DNA from: Haberlea rhodopensis
Lineage: Eukaryota > Streptophyta > Magnoliopsida > Lamiales > Gesneriaceae
NCBI GenBank assembly: GCA_907163345.1
Contig: CAJQUN010000522.1
Span: 248,001 to 312,000, forward strand
Length of the DNA: 64,000 nucleotides
Direction: 5' to 3'
Within the stretch, counting starts at the first letter, position 1, and the number at the start of each line of letters is the position of its first letter. The notes under the pieces are model-generated. The model ran no database searches, was not told the DNA's origin, and saw nothing but the letters and a program-made list of their open reading frames with translations. Shown here piece after piece: positions 11,825 through 23,846 of the stretch. A program made the position numbers and the translations under genes.

Positions 11825-13141
11825 AACACCCCCATACTTAAACTTTACTCGACCTCGAGTAAATCAGACAAAACTACAATCTTTTTGTTTGGCTCATAGC
11901 ATCATAACAAAATAACTTGTTCCCACTTTAATGCCTCAATAATTTTAAACATGCATAGTAATGAAAGGCGGTGAAAAATTAATAATGGAACAAGTTCAAT
12001 CTCTAAACAATTCGTACCCAACAAAGTAGTGAACGTGTGTGGGTGGTCATAAACAAGTGTCATGTACAAATTATAGATCCAAAAGAAGTAAACCCACAAT
12101 AGTTCAAGTCATACACTAACACAAGTATAAGCTCACTTGCACACCATTCTCCACTATCTTAGCCACTTTTCAAACACGAATCAAGTAGGTCTTTATTAGC
12201 TTGTAGATTGGCCTAGGTATTGGCTTATGAAAGAAAGGAAAAAGATATATCAAACAAGAGAGTATGATGATATGCACACTAAAAGCTTCTCTTCTTGCAT
12301 GAATTTTTCAACTTTGTTCTTTTTCACAAGGTTTATTTCAACACTTTTCTTCTTTTGTGCCTTGGCTCCCCTTGGAGTAATATTTTTCTCAAATTCCTCG
12401 AGGCATTCCTTTTCTTTCATGTATTTCATTCTTTTGACAATAAAGTTCACAAATATACTTCAATGATTCCCAAGTGCATTTGAATGAAATGCATCATACT
12501 CCCTTAAAAGGTATGGATTGAAATCATATTTAGGCTAAAAGGGTAGGATGATAAGCTAGTCAATGAATGTTGAATGAGGGTCTTTAGTATGCTTACCATA
12601 CTACCATTCTTTTACATTAAGGCTCAAAAAGAGTACTAGAGATTGATTTTATTTACATGGTAGGCTTGAAAGGCTCAAACGCATCAAAGATTGCCTATAT
12701 CACTTTCAAGTTTGCAAGTAGTCTAGACATACTCCTCAAAGAGCATGTAGTTAAGTTCTAGCATGTATTAGAGACTTTTAAAGACAATTACAAAGTTCAC
12801 ACAATCTTCACTAAGCTATGCACACTTCACAAGCCATGACAATAATGTGCTCAAAATATTCAACTACTAAGTTAAAGTAAACTTTGCATTAGAGTTCAAA
12901 GTGTTCCAAGGTTAACAATTCACCTATATTCAAAAGCATGCATGATATCAATTAGGTTTCATCATGGGCTAGTGATTCTAAGCATGTGTTCATTACTAGC
13001 TATGAGCTCAAAATTTTCAAATTTTTTGATTTTTTTGTATTTTTGTAATAGAAAAGCAATAACAAGCCACTAATCCCTCCCCCATACTTAAATCTTACAT
13101 TGTCCCCAATGTAAGGCAAAAATACAAGAGAAGAGAAAAGT

Positions 13142-14119
13142 CTAACTAAAAAATAATAATAAAAAAATAAAAGGGAGAAAGGAAACTAACTCCCCTTGGG
13201 TTGCCTCCCACGCAGCGCCTCTATTTAACATCGGTGGCCTGACGCCAGTTCTCTTGCTTAAGGCGATGCCTATTCGCCTTGCACCTCTTGGAGGATTTTT
13301 GTCTTTCACTATGTCGCCTTCCTCCAAAGAAGTCAGTTGAGGTCGATCAAGATCTACCTCGTGGCATCCTTTAACTTGTTGTCCCCTATGCTCGCCTTTG
13401 GGAATCTCATTCTGGTGAGATTCCTTGTTATCCACCTCGAACTCTGTTTGTTGTTCAAGTATTGATTGCCTTAGTACCATCGTTGCTGGAGTTTCTACCT
13501 CTTTGCCACTGTCCAAGGTGATGTTGTCTTCGAGAAAATAGTCCCAAGGATCCATTTCATCACAGTATTCTATCGCCAACTCCTCTTCCACAACACATGA
13601 TTCATCTAAGTAATCAACATAGTTCTCAGTTGGAAACATACCATTCGGAGTTGTAGGATGTACAAGCTCCTTTTCTTCTATTGGCACATGTGTCTCCTCT
13701 TCTAGCTCGGGTGGCATCAGTACCACATCACTCCATGATTCGAATGCAATCATGGTCTCCTTTTGTGCTGCTATCCGATCGGTCGATCTTATTAGTTGCT
13801 CCATTTGGTTAGCCAAATTCTGAGTGCTAACCCTGAATTCCTGTTGGAATTGCAAAGTTCTATCATTAAGTGTTGAAACAAGATCCTCTAAAGACTCACC
13901 AGGGGTATGGTATTGAGGTTGTTGTGGCCATGGCGGGTATTGCGGTATGTATGGCGGTAGGTTGGATTGCATGTAGTGTGGAGGTGGGCTCATCCATTGA
14001 TTGTCATAGGTGAGATTGGGATGATCACTCCAACTTGAGTTGTATGCACTTTGTCCAATCCCTACGCCAAGTTGTTGCACAAGATACTCCAACTCGTCTA
14101 AGCTACTATACTCCGTCAT
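13142..14119 (-). CDS. Gag-like ORF of non-autonomous element, copy B (325 aa)
   Basis: This is the second copy of the ORF at 9183-10160, with the same start context (MTEYSSLDELEYL), stop and length. I count seven amino-acid differences (M2T, G5S, and single I/T, A/T, D/E, F/L and H/P changes) and no indel. Both copies are therefore potentially translatable. The element has no other coding capacity. Any function beyond a gag-like role would be speculation. Confidence 0.65.
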   Translation of the reverse strand: MTEYSSLDELEYLVQQLGVGIGQSAYNSSWSDHPNLTYDNQWMSPPPHYMQSNLPPYIPQYPPWPQQPQYHTPGESLEDLVSTLNDRTLQFQQEFRVSTQNLANQMEQLIRSTDRIAAQKETMIAFESWSDVVLMPPELEEETHVPIEEKELVHPTTPNGMFPTENYVDYLDESCVVEEELAIEYCDEMDPWDYFLEDNITLDSGKEVETPATMVLRQSILEQQTEFEVDNKESHQNEIPKGEHRGQQVKGCHEVDLDRPQLTSLEEGDIVKDKNPPRGARRIGIALSKRTGVRPPMLNRGAAWEATQGELVSFLPFIFLLLFFS

Positions 14120-14239
14120 GGCAAGATTCGATTTTTCATAAATCCACCTATAAGCACAAACAAACAAGAGTAGCGGTGGGGGAAAAGAAAGGGAAAGGAA
14201 AAAAAAATAGAAAATATTAACACAAAAATATACAACGCC

Positions 14240-14257
14240 TCCACGGCAACGGCGCCA
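14240..14257 (-). other. Primer binding site, tRNA-Asp type, interior B
   Basis: TGGCGCCGTTGCCGTGGA on the minus strand lies five bases after the end of LTR 3. It has one mismatch from the copy at 10281-10298. Confidence 0.8.
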
Positions 14258-14262
14258 AAATT

Positions 14263-15782
14263 TGGTAGCGCTTATCGTGTACGCCCAAATTAACCCCACT
14301 CAATCCTCAAGATTGATAACAATAATGTAGTAGTGTGAGTAGGGATCGATCCCACGAGGATGTGTGAGTCTTTGTGTTAATGCAAATCAAAACAAAACAA
14401 TTAAAATAAAGATGGGGTTGTGAGTGATTGAATTATACTACTTAAATTAAAACTAAAGATTAACTAATGAAAGCGATTCTTGGTATCGGTCGACTTTTCC
14501 TTGGAATTATCATCTATTTCATCGATTCACAAAAGACTCAATTTTTCATAAGAATATTCATCGTTGGACGTTTAATCCAATAATCAAAGTCCTATCTCAC
14601 CTTACGTTTAGTTAAGTAGCCCAAGCGTTCTAGTTTAACCCTTATCAAACAATCAATCAAAATACAAGCGATTAAGATTTAAATCGATGATAGCATATGA
14701 ACTAGTGAGATCGATGAAGCTAAACAACATAATCCAAGCGTCTATGTTTAATCTAGTCAAGTGTTCTTCCTAAGAATTTAACGAACTCACAAACGAAAAT
14801 TCATCAATTTTAGTTGCTTCATAAATTAGAGGGATCAAACGATTCCGTATTTGATATCTAATTTAGCTTTAGATTACATGCAAGTTATTAGGTTGTCAAT
14901 CCAATATAAAAACACAACAATCATGGCATTAAAATCAGAAAAACTCTTGATACTCAATAAAATTGATAATTAAAGCGTAAGAATCTCCCCAAGATAAATA
15001 AAATCCAAGGATTTGTCTTCCTCAACCAAGAATTAAACACTAGCTACACATAATTAAAACAAAACTATAAATAAAAACAAGGGAAAGAAAACTAATCCGA
15101 TCTCCGCTCGTCGAGGTGTCAATCCCGCCTTCGCTTCGATCTTCGTAGCCGTCTCCAACAAAATTGAAAGAAAATATAAAACAAGTCTAAAACTACTCTA
15201 CCCTAACTATCTAGATGGTTCAAAGGTCTGATTTTCGTCCATATATGTATAGGGAGGCTGATGGAGTAGGTTAGAATCCATGTGGGAAGGAAAGAAATCA
15301 AGAATTTTAACTTTCCAAAATCCTATTGGCGTAATTACGCCTAAAATGGCGTAACTACGCCTAAATTCCCATGGCACTGGCGTAGGTACGCCTGAAATGG
15401 CGTCTTTACGCCTGATTTTCCATTTTTCTGGCGAGTTTCGTATTTTGGCCATAACATTCTCATACAAACTCCGAATTCAATGAATCAGTTGTCCACGCGA
15501 AGATAACTCAAAGTTCTACAACGTTTTTATGGACCACATTTCCAAAACATGGCTCGAACATATAGAAATTTGAGGAGAAAGGAGCAACATGTGTCTTGGA
15601 TTCTGGTTTTTCCTCTTTTCTTCAACTTTATTGCTTCTTTCATCATTTAGCTTGATTTCTTCACATTTCCCTACATTTACACAAATATACGATTAGGTAG
15701 CATATATATCAATTTATCCATCAAAACATACCAAATCGTGGACAATTAAGCGCAATAGATGTGTATATTTCTAGTCACATCA
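14263..15782 (-). repeat. LTR copy 3 (5' LTR) of three-LTR element
   Basis: It is 1520 bp, ends in CACATCA and is followed by the target duplication AGACG. It differs from LTR 1 and LTR 2 by scattered substitutions and a few 1-bp indels. The array at 15328-15412 has its second base word changed (GCCTAAAATGG). Confidence 0.9.
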
Positions 15783-15787
15783 AGACG

Positions 15788-16917
15788 TCTCCAGGATATC
15801 GCTCGAGATTGTGGAGTACTATGGCATTAGTACAGAGCATCACTGGTTTGAGTATACATGGCGTATACTGATTTCGAATTGGTGATAGTGGTTTGATACG
15901 CTATTCTGAACCAGTTGTGTATTTCTGAGTTGCGGAATATATTTTGGTATAAATATATCCAAGTTTTCTAAACGTCGGCTCGAGGTTGGAGGGTCATGAG
16001 TCCATGACATTTTCCTTGTGAGGAAGGCGGTATTGATATACCTACCGATTGGGAATCTTTAGGAGATTCAAGGAGTCGGTTTGTGTGGTGTTGATGTTGG
16101 AATCACACCAATGATCGTTGGTCCGTCAATCATTATTCTCCGCGAGGTGAGAATAGCTGGGGATGGACGGTTGGTTTTGGGACTTTGTTTATGATTGGAG
16201 ATACCCAAGCCTATTGCTTCGAGTATGCATGTTGTGTAGGTACTTGGGCATGTATGTGTGTACGAATGCCCGCGTTTCGATACTTGTCGAGTATCGGATT
16301 AGTACGCTTAGTTTGACGAATCTCTGTGAGATATTGTGGCACATTGAGATTGGTAATCTCGATGGCACAATGCATTCTGATGAATGATCGTGAGGGTTGT
16401 TTGACTTCCCCCGAGGAGGGATTGTCGTGTTTTGGAACCATGATAGTTCTTGTTGGATAATTCGATAGCCTTCCTGTTTTAGGATCGTTAAATCCCAGGA
16501 TAAACGAGGGATGGCCAGGATTCGGATTTGTTTAGTGTCGTGGTTGACACGTGTGGCGGGAATGCAATTGATTGCCCTTGCATGTCCTTTCGAGAACTTG
16601 AGATCTTGTGGAGTCTTGATGGTGTGTTTGGAACAAGATGTGATCTTGGAACACCCGTATGTAGACATCTTTGGGGATGCATTTTATGTCTATTGGTGAC
16701 CGTGAGTTGTCCGATCCGTGTTGCAATGTGGTGCAACTACTCCCCTGTTGGAGATGGATTTGAAAATTGGGAACCGAATATAGTTCAGGTACACTGTTGT
16801 GTACTAATGGTCGCTTTGGTAACGATGTATGTTTAACATCGGTGGCTATGTCTTGGAGATATCATTTGGGCGATATCTATTTTGGAATCATGAATTATTC
16901 GTTTGGTCAGCAGTTAT
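15788..16917 (+). other. LARD interior, middle segment, non-coding
   Basis: This is the continuation of the LARD interior between the three-LTR element and the Tekay element. Short ORFs overlap on both strands (for example 159 codons at 16189-16668 on the minus strand) but show no motif I recognise and overlap one another in several frames. I regard them as chance. Confidence 0.6.
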
Positions 16918-19045
16918 TGTGAGACCCCGTTATCTTAAACATAATATAAGGTGCAAGTTTGAGAACTAATCATGCTAAATCAAAGTATTTAATCGTGTTG
17001 ACATCTTGAGCTTAAGGGTCACATGCGACAATAAAAATTTCAAAAGAAATTAGTTACATTCATCAAAACAATATGAGTGACACTATAGTTCTACTCTACT
17101 ACTTGTAGAGACTACACAAAAGAACTCTGTCCTGCTATCGTTGTAGCACTCCTTACAGCTCAATGTATCAACCCCGACCCTGGTTCTCCTTAGCAAAAGC
17201 ACCTACAAAGACAACTCCCCCACATGAGCACATCATAATTCATATTTAACACAATATGAATGTAAAGCATAAATGCATAAATCATAACATAAAATACTTC
17301 CTATATTTCCAATGCATTTAATACGCACATTGGTTGTCCCTGTACCATAACTCATATTCAAATCATTATATGAAATTATGGCTTCTTAATTAAATGTCAT
17401 GACATAACTTCACTTCTTAATCTTAAATCTTTCTTAGTCAGTTTATCATCAGTGTATTTTAATGCCCATCGCTTTGTGATTTTCTTAACAAGAGGTACTT
17501 CTTCTTCGCTTCTTCATACAAGCGGTATCTCTTCCTCGCTTCGTATGGCATACCTCGCCTCCATGTGCAAGCGAGCCTCCCCCCTCCCGCTCCACATTTT
17601 TAGCGGTATAAGCGGTAAGCATTAAAATCATCACCGGGATAAACCTGACTCGTGGAATACACACTCTTTATTCCACAACATACACATGCAACAAAAATGC
17701 ATAACGACATGTATCATACCCATAATGCACCACTTTGCATCTATCACATGCCAAATAATGAATATATAATACATGTTACGATTGGGATGCCCGTACGTCG
17801 CTTACGTACTTTTCCAAAATATGGTGTGTTGCAGGACTCTTTCCCCTGCGCTGTGTAGCTATCTGTGAAGGCTCTACACCAGTGTACAACACAATATTAG
17901 ATGACAATATATTGACCAAAATCCAAAAATTCTAACAAAAACATCATTTTTCATTATTCTGCTTCTGGCGATCGACCACGCCATTCATGGCGATCGATCG
18001 CCTGCCTGTGATTTTGGCCACTGGCCTTCGGCGATTGATCGCCTCATTTGTGGCGATTGATCGCCTATGCTTTTGGCCACTGGCCTTCGGCGATCGATCG
18101 CCTCGATCGCCACATGCTCTGTGCGCGATATTTTTCAGATTTCCTAACACTCATTTTCATACCATTCAAACCAGCACATAAGATACACCACATGGCCAAA
18201 CCAACATGCTAGTAGCTACAAGGTACTACCGTGAGTGTAATCAAATCAAAGTTATACCCATACTTAAAACCCACATGCTTGAAAATCACCCAACAACATC
18301 AATGCTCACTCAAGTTTTCTGGAAACAGGGTAACATATTTCTTTTCCAGATTTTCGAACACATATATTCAAGCCAATATATCTACCACATAACACATATA
18401 ACATGCTCATATAAACATGCTAGGAACTTCATAAAAACACAATTAAAGTATTCAAATCAAAGGTTTAACCAAAACCTAACCTAGCATGCCATTTTCACAC
18501 CAAAACCCATCACAACTCAACCAAAACATTAACCAAAACAGGGTATTGTTCCTTACCCTTTTTGCTCCGATTTTTGGCAAGTTTTCAAGCAATAAAAATG
18601 GAAGATCTCCTCCTATCTTGCTTAGCAGCTGCTGGACGGTTTTTGGGAGAGAAATGGAGGAGATGGATTGAATTATGAGGGCAAGTGGTGAGTAAGGCCA
18701 GCTGTGGCAGCATGGGTTTGGGGGGGGGGGGGGGTGGTTGGGTGTTGGGTGGTATGATGTGTTATGTTTTGGTCCCGATATTTAGCACGATGTATTAAAA
18801 TATCCTCACATGATATTTTAGTATTTTAAACAATAAAATACTTAAATTCCCATTTAAACATGCTACACCAAAACAATAAACACCCATCCCAAATAATTAT
18901 GCCACAACCCAAATTCCCAACATATATCACATGCACCCTGAAATAAATTTCCCCAATATAATTAATTCAACCCAAAGAATTAATTCCAAAATCTTCATAA
19001 CATAATAAATGTTTATAATCTCATAATCATTTCGGGGATATCACA
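16918..19045 (-). repeat. Tekay 3' LTR (2128 bp)
   Basis: On the minus strand it begins TGTGATATCC and ends GTCTCACA. It matches 23847-25985. Differences visible by eye include a 15-base G run at 18720-18734 (seven Gs in the partner), a shorter C run at about 17217-17221, and an extra palindrome unit in the array at 17966-18112. Confidence 0.92.
17966..18112. repeat. Paired palindrome array, GGCGATCGATCGCC type, Tekay 3' LTR
   Basis: Five palindrome words are separated by short spacers (TTCAT, TCATTTGT) and by a repeated 20-base spacer ending TTGGCCACTGGCCTT. Some words carry CG-to-TG changes (GGCGATTGATCGCC). The partner LTR array at 24911-25010 has one unit of about 47 bp fewer. Confidence 0.85.
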
Positions 19046-19058
19046 ATACTCCCCTACT
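19046..19058 (-). other. Polypurine tract of Tekay element
   Basis: On the minus strand AGTAGGGGAGTAT directly precedes the 3' LTR. Just upstream is TTTCGAGGACGAAATCTTAT, a 3' signature shared in diverged form with the LARD element at about 27690. Confidence 0.8.
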
Positions 19059-19116
19059 TATAAGATTTCGTCCTCGAAATCATCATGCCCTTACCCAATA
19101 TAATACAAAACATAAA

Positions 19117-22032
19117 TCACATACCGGAAAATAGTTCTGGATAGTGCTGCACCATGTGTCGCTCCGTCTCCCACGTGGCCTCCTCGACACCCCTACGATC
19201 CCACTGAACTTTGACCATAGGAATAACTTTGTTTCGTAGTCTGCGATCTGCCCGATCCAGAATCCTGATAGGCTGCTCCACATAGGAAACATCGGACTCT
19301 ATCTGAACCTCAGAAGGCTACAACACATGAGAAGGATCTGGCTCGTACTTCCGCAACATAGACACATGGAATACATCGTGTATACCAGACAGAGAGGGCG
19401 GTAAAGCCAATCGGTATGCCAGAGTACCAATACGTTGTAAGATCTCATACGGCCCAACGTATCTCAGGGATAACTTCCCCCGCATACCAAAACGCACTAC
19501 ACCTCTGAAAGGTGAGATCTTCAAAAAGACTTTGCCGCCCAACTGAAACTCCAACGGCCGACGCCGTTGATTAGCATACGCTGTCTGTCTGTCCTGGGCT
19601 GCTTTCATTTTCCTTCTGATCACCTTAACCTTCTCTTCCATTTCTTGGACCAACTCTGGTCCTCGGACCAATTTACGGTCCACATCGTCCCAATATAACG
19701 GTGACCTACAACGTCTACCGTAGAGAGCCTCAAAAGGAGCCATCTGTATACTCGCTTGGTAGCTATTGTTATAAGAAAACTCCACTAAGGCTACTGAGTC
19801 CTGCCACGAAGTATCGAACTCCAATACACATGCTCTCAACATGCCCTCGAGTGTCTGGATAGTACGCTCGGTCTGGCCATCCGTTTGAGGATGGTATGCT
19901 GTGCTCAACCTCAACTCTGTACCTAGAGCTGACTAAAGACCTTCCCAGAAGTGAGATGTAAACCGCGAATCTCGATCAGACACAATCGAAACAGGGATCC
20001 CATGCAGTCTCACCACATCTCTGACATATAACTGAGTCATCCTCAAGTACGTGAAGGTCATACAATATGGAATGAAGTGAGCCACCTTAGTCAGTCTGTC
20101 CACGACTACCCAGATAGCATCAAAACCCGAAACACTCCTCGGTAAGTGGGTCACGAAGTCCATGGATACGTGCTCCCACTTCCATTCCGGTATCTCAAAA
20201 CATCTAAGCTCACCACCAGGCCTCTGTCTCTCGGCCTTCACTTGCTGACAAATCAGACATCTCTTGACGAATGTGGTGACATCTTGTTTCATTCGTCTCC
20301 ACCAAAATTGGCTACATAAGTCTTTGTACATTTTCTTTCCGCCCGGGTGGATACTCATCCTGCTGCAATGAGCTCACTGTAGTATTCCCTGACACAACTC
20401 AGGCGTATTCGGAACCACCCATCGATCACCTAACCTCAAGGAACCATCCTCAGTCGTCCTGAACTTCGACGACTGACCCAGACGAACCACTGACAACCAT
20501 CTCTGAACTTCCTCGTCAGTCTCCTGAGCCTTCCTGATGTGATAAAAAATAACAGGCTCAGCTAATAAGGTCAAAACCTGTACCGGTGAAGCAGACACAT
20601 CATAATCAAATCTCAAATGGCAGTAGGAGCCCATCATAGCTGATAAACACATGGCATCCTCTGTTGTGCTCTTCACCTTCCGACTCAAAGCATCGGCTGT
20701 CAAATTTGCTCTTCCCGGATGGTATTCGATTTCACAGTCATAACCCTTCAGCAGGTCCATCCATTTCCTCTGTCTCATATTCAGCTCAGCCTGTGTAAAC
20801 AAGAACTTCAGGCTCTTGTGATCAGTGAAGATGGTAAATGAGGTACCATATAAGTAGTGCTGCCATATCTTCAATGCAAACACTATAGCTGCTAGCTCCA
20901 GATCGTGGACTGGATACCTCGTCTCGTGTGGCTTTAACTGTCTAGAAGCATAAGCCACTACATGCCTGTCCTGCATCAGTACGCATCCTAAGCCCTGAAG
21001 CGATGCGTCAGTATAGAGAACGAATCCCTTGTTCTCCCTGGGAATTACCAAAACTGGTGCTGTAGTCAGTCTGTGCTTTAATTCCCGGAAACTCTGCTCA
21101 CAAGCTTCCGACCAAAAGAATGGAACTCCCTTATGAGTTAGCTGCGTCAATGGCTTGGCAATCTTTGAAAATCCTTTGACAAAGCGTCGATAATACCCTG
21201 CCAAACCAAGAAAACTCCGAATCTCAGATACTGTAGTAGGGGCAGACCAATCCATAATTGCCTCTACCTTCCTCGGGTCTACTGAGATCCCCTCTCGAGA
21301 GATAATGTGGCCCAAGAATGCTACGCTGCTCAGCCAGAACTCACACTTGCTGAGTTTGGCATACAACTTGTGATCTCTGAGGATCTATAGCACTGTCCTC
21401 AAATGAATAGCATGTCCCTCTTCACGTCTTGAATAGACAAGGATGTCATCAATGAATACGATCACAAACTGATCAAGGTACTCATGAAATACTCGGTTCA
21501 TCAGGCTCATAAAGACAGCCAGGGCATTCGTCACCCCGAATGGCATCACCAAGAACTCATAGTGTCCATACCGAGTTCTAAAAGCTGTCCTTTGGATATC
21601 ATCATCTCTAACCCGTATCTGGTGGTAGCCTGACCTCAAGTCAATCTTTGAGTAAATCTCTGTGCCCTGAAGCTGATCAAATAAATCATCAATCCTCGGA
21701 AGGGGGTACTTGTTCTTAATAGTCACTTTGTTCAATTGACGGTAATCGATACACAGGCGCATCGAACCGTCCTTTTTCTTCACGAACAAGACTGGTGCAC
21801 CCTAAGGCGATACACTAGGACGAATGTATCCATTGTCGAGGAGTTCCTGTAACTGTACCTTCAGCTTCCTCAGCTCTGCCGGTGCCATCCTATAAGGAGC
21901 ACGGGAAATAGCAGATGTCCTTGGCAGTAGCTCGATCTCAAACTCAACATCTCTGATCGGCGGAAACCCTAGAATCTCATCCGGGAACACATCGGTGAAT
22001 TCCGCAACTACTGGTATATCCACGATCCCCAT
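19117..22032 (-). pseudogene. Tekay pol: RT, RNase H, integrase, chromodomain (broken)
   Basis: One reading frame on the minus strand is interrupted by five stops: TAG 21802-21804, TAG 21385-21387, TGA 20374-20376, TAG 19933-19935 and TAG 19318-19320. RT motifs are clear at about 21400-21790 (LCIDYRQLNKVT, KIDLRSGYHQIR, FIDDILVYS). RNase H is at about 20660-21060 (LYTDAS, DALSRK). Integrase is at about 19550-20360: a CLICQQVK zinc-binding half, then VVVDRLTKVAHF, SDRDSRF, and TAYHPQTDGQTER, which supplies the Glu region. The last segment, 19117-19317, is in frame after the final stop and contains VQWDRRGVEEATWE, typical of the chromodomain-like tail that targets integration. Sequence on either side of each stop stays homologous, so these are point nonsense changes, most explicable as C-to-T. 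Confidence 0.92.
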
Positions 22033-23623
22033 TCTTCCTTTTCCTCTGATACGTCCACGGCATAAATAATATAGCCAGTGTGACCTCGTTCCAATAAACG
22101 TGTCATCTTAACTGCTGAGATCGCTGGAATCTTTGGACGAGAGCCGTCCCCATAGAAGGTCCACTGAAACCCCTGATCAGATAGAAAGCGAACCATCTTC
22201 TGTCGGCTATCAACCACAGCCTGGTATCTGCTCAAAACATCAATGCCGACAATGCAGTCAAAATCTGCCATATCCAACAAAATCAGATCGGACCTCAGAT
22301 CATTGCCCTCAAAATAAATGAGGCAATCAGATAACAGTCGATCTGCAATCACATGCTTCCCCGTGGGTGTCGAGACCATGAGAGGCGTGGGTAACAGAGA
22401 CGAGCACAAGCGGTGTCTCTCCACAAAAGCAGCAGATACAAAAGAATGAGAAGCACCTGTATCTATCAAAATAAATGCGGGGTACGTAAGTAAATGACAC
22501 GTACCTGCAATAACCTCCTCCGGGGCTGCATCTGCCTGCTCCTGAGTCAGTGCGTACACCTGACCCTGCGGCGGTCCTGCCGCCTGACCTCCCTGTGGTC
22601 GAGGTGCAAACTGCTGTCTCGGTGGTGCCGTCTTAGCGTCAAATCTTGGCTTATTCGGCCCTGAGTCTGCCTGACCTGCCCGATTGGGGCAAGTCCTAAC
22701 CAGGTGGCCCACCTTGCCACAAACATAACAGCCTCGGCAGTCACGTGACAAATGAAATCCTCCACAATGGTCACACCTGTTCCCCCCTGTCTTATTCCCC
22801 TGTGTTGGTCCCCGATTGCTTTGCTTCTGACTCTGAGACTTCTTCCCACTGTATCTAGAAGATGAAGAGGCCCCACGAGGCTTAAACTGGTCTCCTCGTG
22901 GCCTCTGGCTGTCAACAGCTGGTCACTGAGGTGGTATGAAAGGGGGCACATCGTCCTTGTACGCACCAACCGCAATCTCTGCCAGCTCTGCCCTAGTCAG
23001 GGCGTCATCAAAAGAGCTGGGGTTGTTGGAGACAACCCGATCAAATAGCTCTGGCCTCAGTCCCTTCAGGAAATGCCTCATCTTGGCATGACTGCTCACA
23101 GCGATATGAGGTACATACCTCAATAGTGAGGAATACTGCATAGCATAATCTGACACTGACAGGCCGCCCTGCTTCAAATTAGTGAACTCATCTTCCTTTA
23201 ATTGTCTGGCAGTTGCAGAAAAGTACCGGTTAAGGAACCGAGTCCTGAATACAGTCCAATCAACCGTCGTACTCTGAGCCCTCAACTCCATAACTGTTGT
23301 CTTCCACCACATGGAAGACTTCTTAGCCAACTGAAACTCTGCCAACCTCAACCAGGCAGTCCGTGCACAGGGCGCTGATACGAATATCTGCTCTAGTCTC
23401 TCAAGCCATTCCTCGGCTGCTTCCCCAGTCTCAGTTCCTTCAAATAGCGGTGGATGATAGCCCAAGAACTGGGTCAGACTTATCTCCCCTGGTAGCAGTA
23501 CTGTGCAATAGGCTCCACACCTACAGCAGGTGGCGGTAGAGGATTTGACTGAGCAATACTGACATTGATACTGCCTATATCCCCCACCTCTTCATTGGGG
23601 TTCTCCGGATTAATAGCCGCCAT
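22008..23623 (-). pseudogene. Tekay gag and protease (broken)
   Basis: The start is the ATG at 23623 (MAAINPENPNEE). The frame shifts by one base near 23490-23510, just before GYHPPLFEGTETGEAAEEWL, the start of the conserved retrotransposon gag domain. A TGA at 22923-22925 interrupts the linker. The frame then continues through a CCHC region (CDHCGGFHLSRDC, then CYVCGKVGHLVRTC, about 22690-22790) into an aspartic protease with active site DTGASHSF near 22450. A second frameshift at about 22010-22050 separates protease from RT. Gag would form the particle and the protease would process the polyprotein; neither can be made intact from this copy. Confidence 0.9.
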
Positions 23624-23829
23624 GCTGTAACACAGGGGTTAACAACAATACCAAAAGCAGTTCATAATATAAGCCGTTAGATAACAAGAGTAATCATATG
23701 CAAAAGCATGTTAGTATAACAACTTATACAAAAATATGCACCACATGCATAAACATGCCCACCAATGAATACCTAGCCAACTTGTTTCTAAAGGCTACCC
23801 TTTACTCGTTCCCTGGTTATCTAACCACT
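23624..23829 (-). other. Tekay 5' untranslated leader
   Basis: A short leader lies between the primer binding site and the gag ATG. It is AC-rich on the + strand and has no feature of note. Confidence 0.6.
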
Positions 23830-23841
23830 GCTCTGATACCA
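23830..23841 (-). other. Primer binding site, tRNA-iMet, Tekay
   Basis: On the minus strand TGGTATCAGAGC lies five bases (TTTAG) after the end of the 5' LTR. It is the same PBS and nearly the same spacer as in the LARD element. Confidence 0.92.
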
Positions 23842-23846
23842 CTAAA

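Larger units (their letters stand above)
6343..15782 (-). mobile_element. Three-LTR tandem non-autonomous gypsy-type element
   Basis: The structure is LTR-interior-LTR-interior-LTR (LTRs 6343-7864, 10304-11824, 14263-15782; interiors 7865-10303 and 11825-14262), flanked by a perfect 5-bp duplication AGACG (6338-6342, 15783-15787). The outer ends are TG and CA. Each interior has a PPT at its left edge, a PBS of tRNA-Asp type at its right edge, and a single gag-like ORF, with no protease, RT or integrase. This matches a TR-GAG or LARD-like element of the Athila/Tat side of Ty3/gypsy, because the PBS word TGGCGCCGTTGCC is that of Athila-type elements (recalled family knowledge). The tandem form most simply arises by unequal recombination between LTRs. 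Confidence 0.9.

Noticed and set aside
16189..16668. 159-codon minus-strand ORF in the LARD interior
   Set aside because: It overlaps several other ORFs on both strands, has no recognisable domain, and lies in non-coding retrotransposon DNA.
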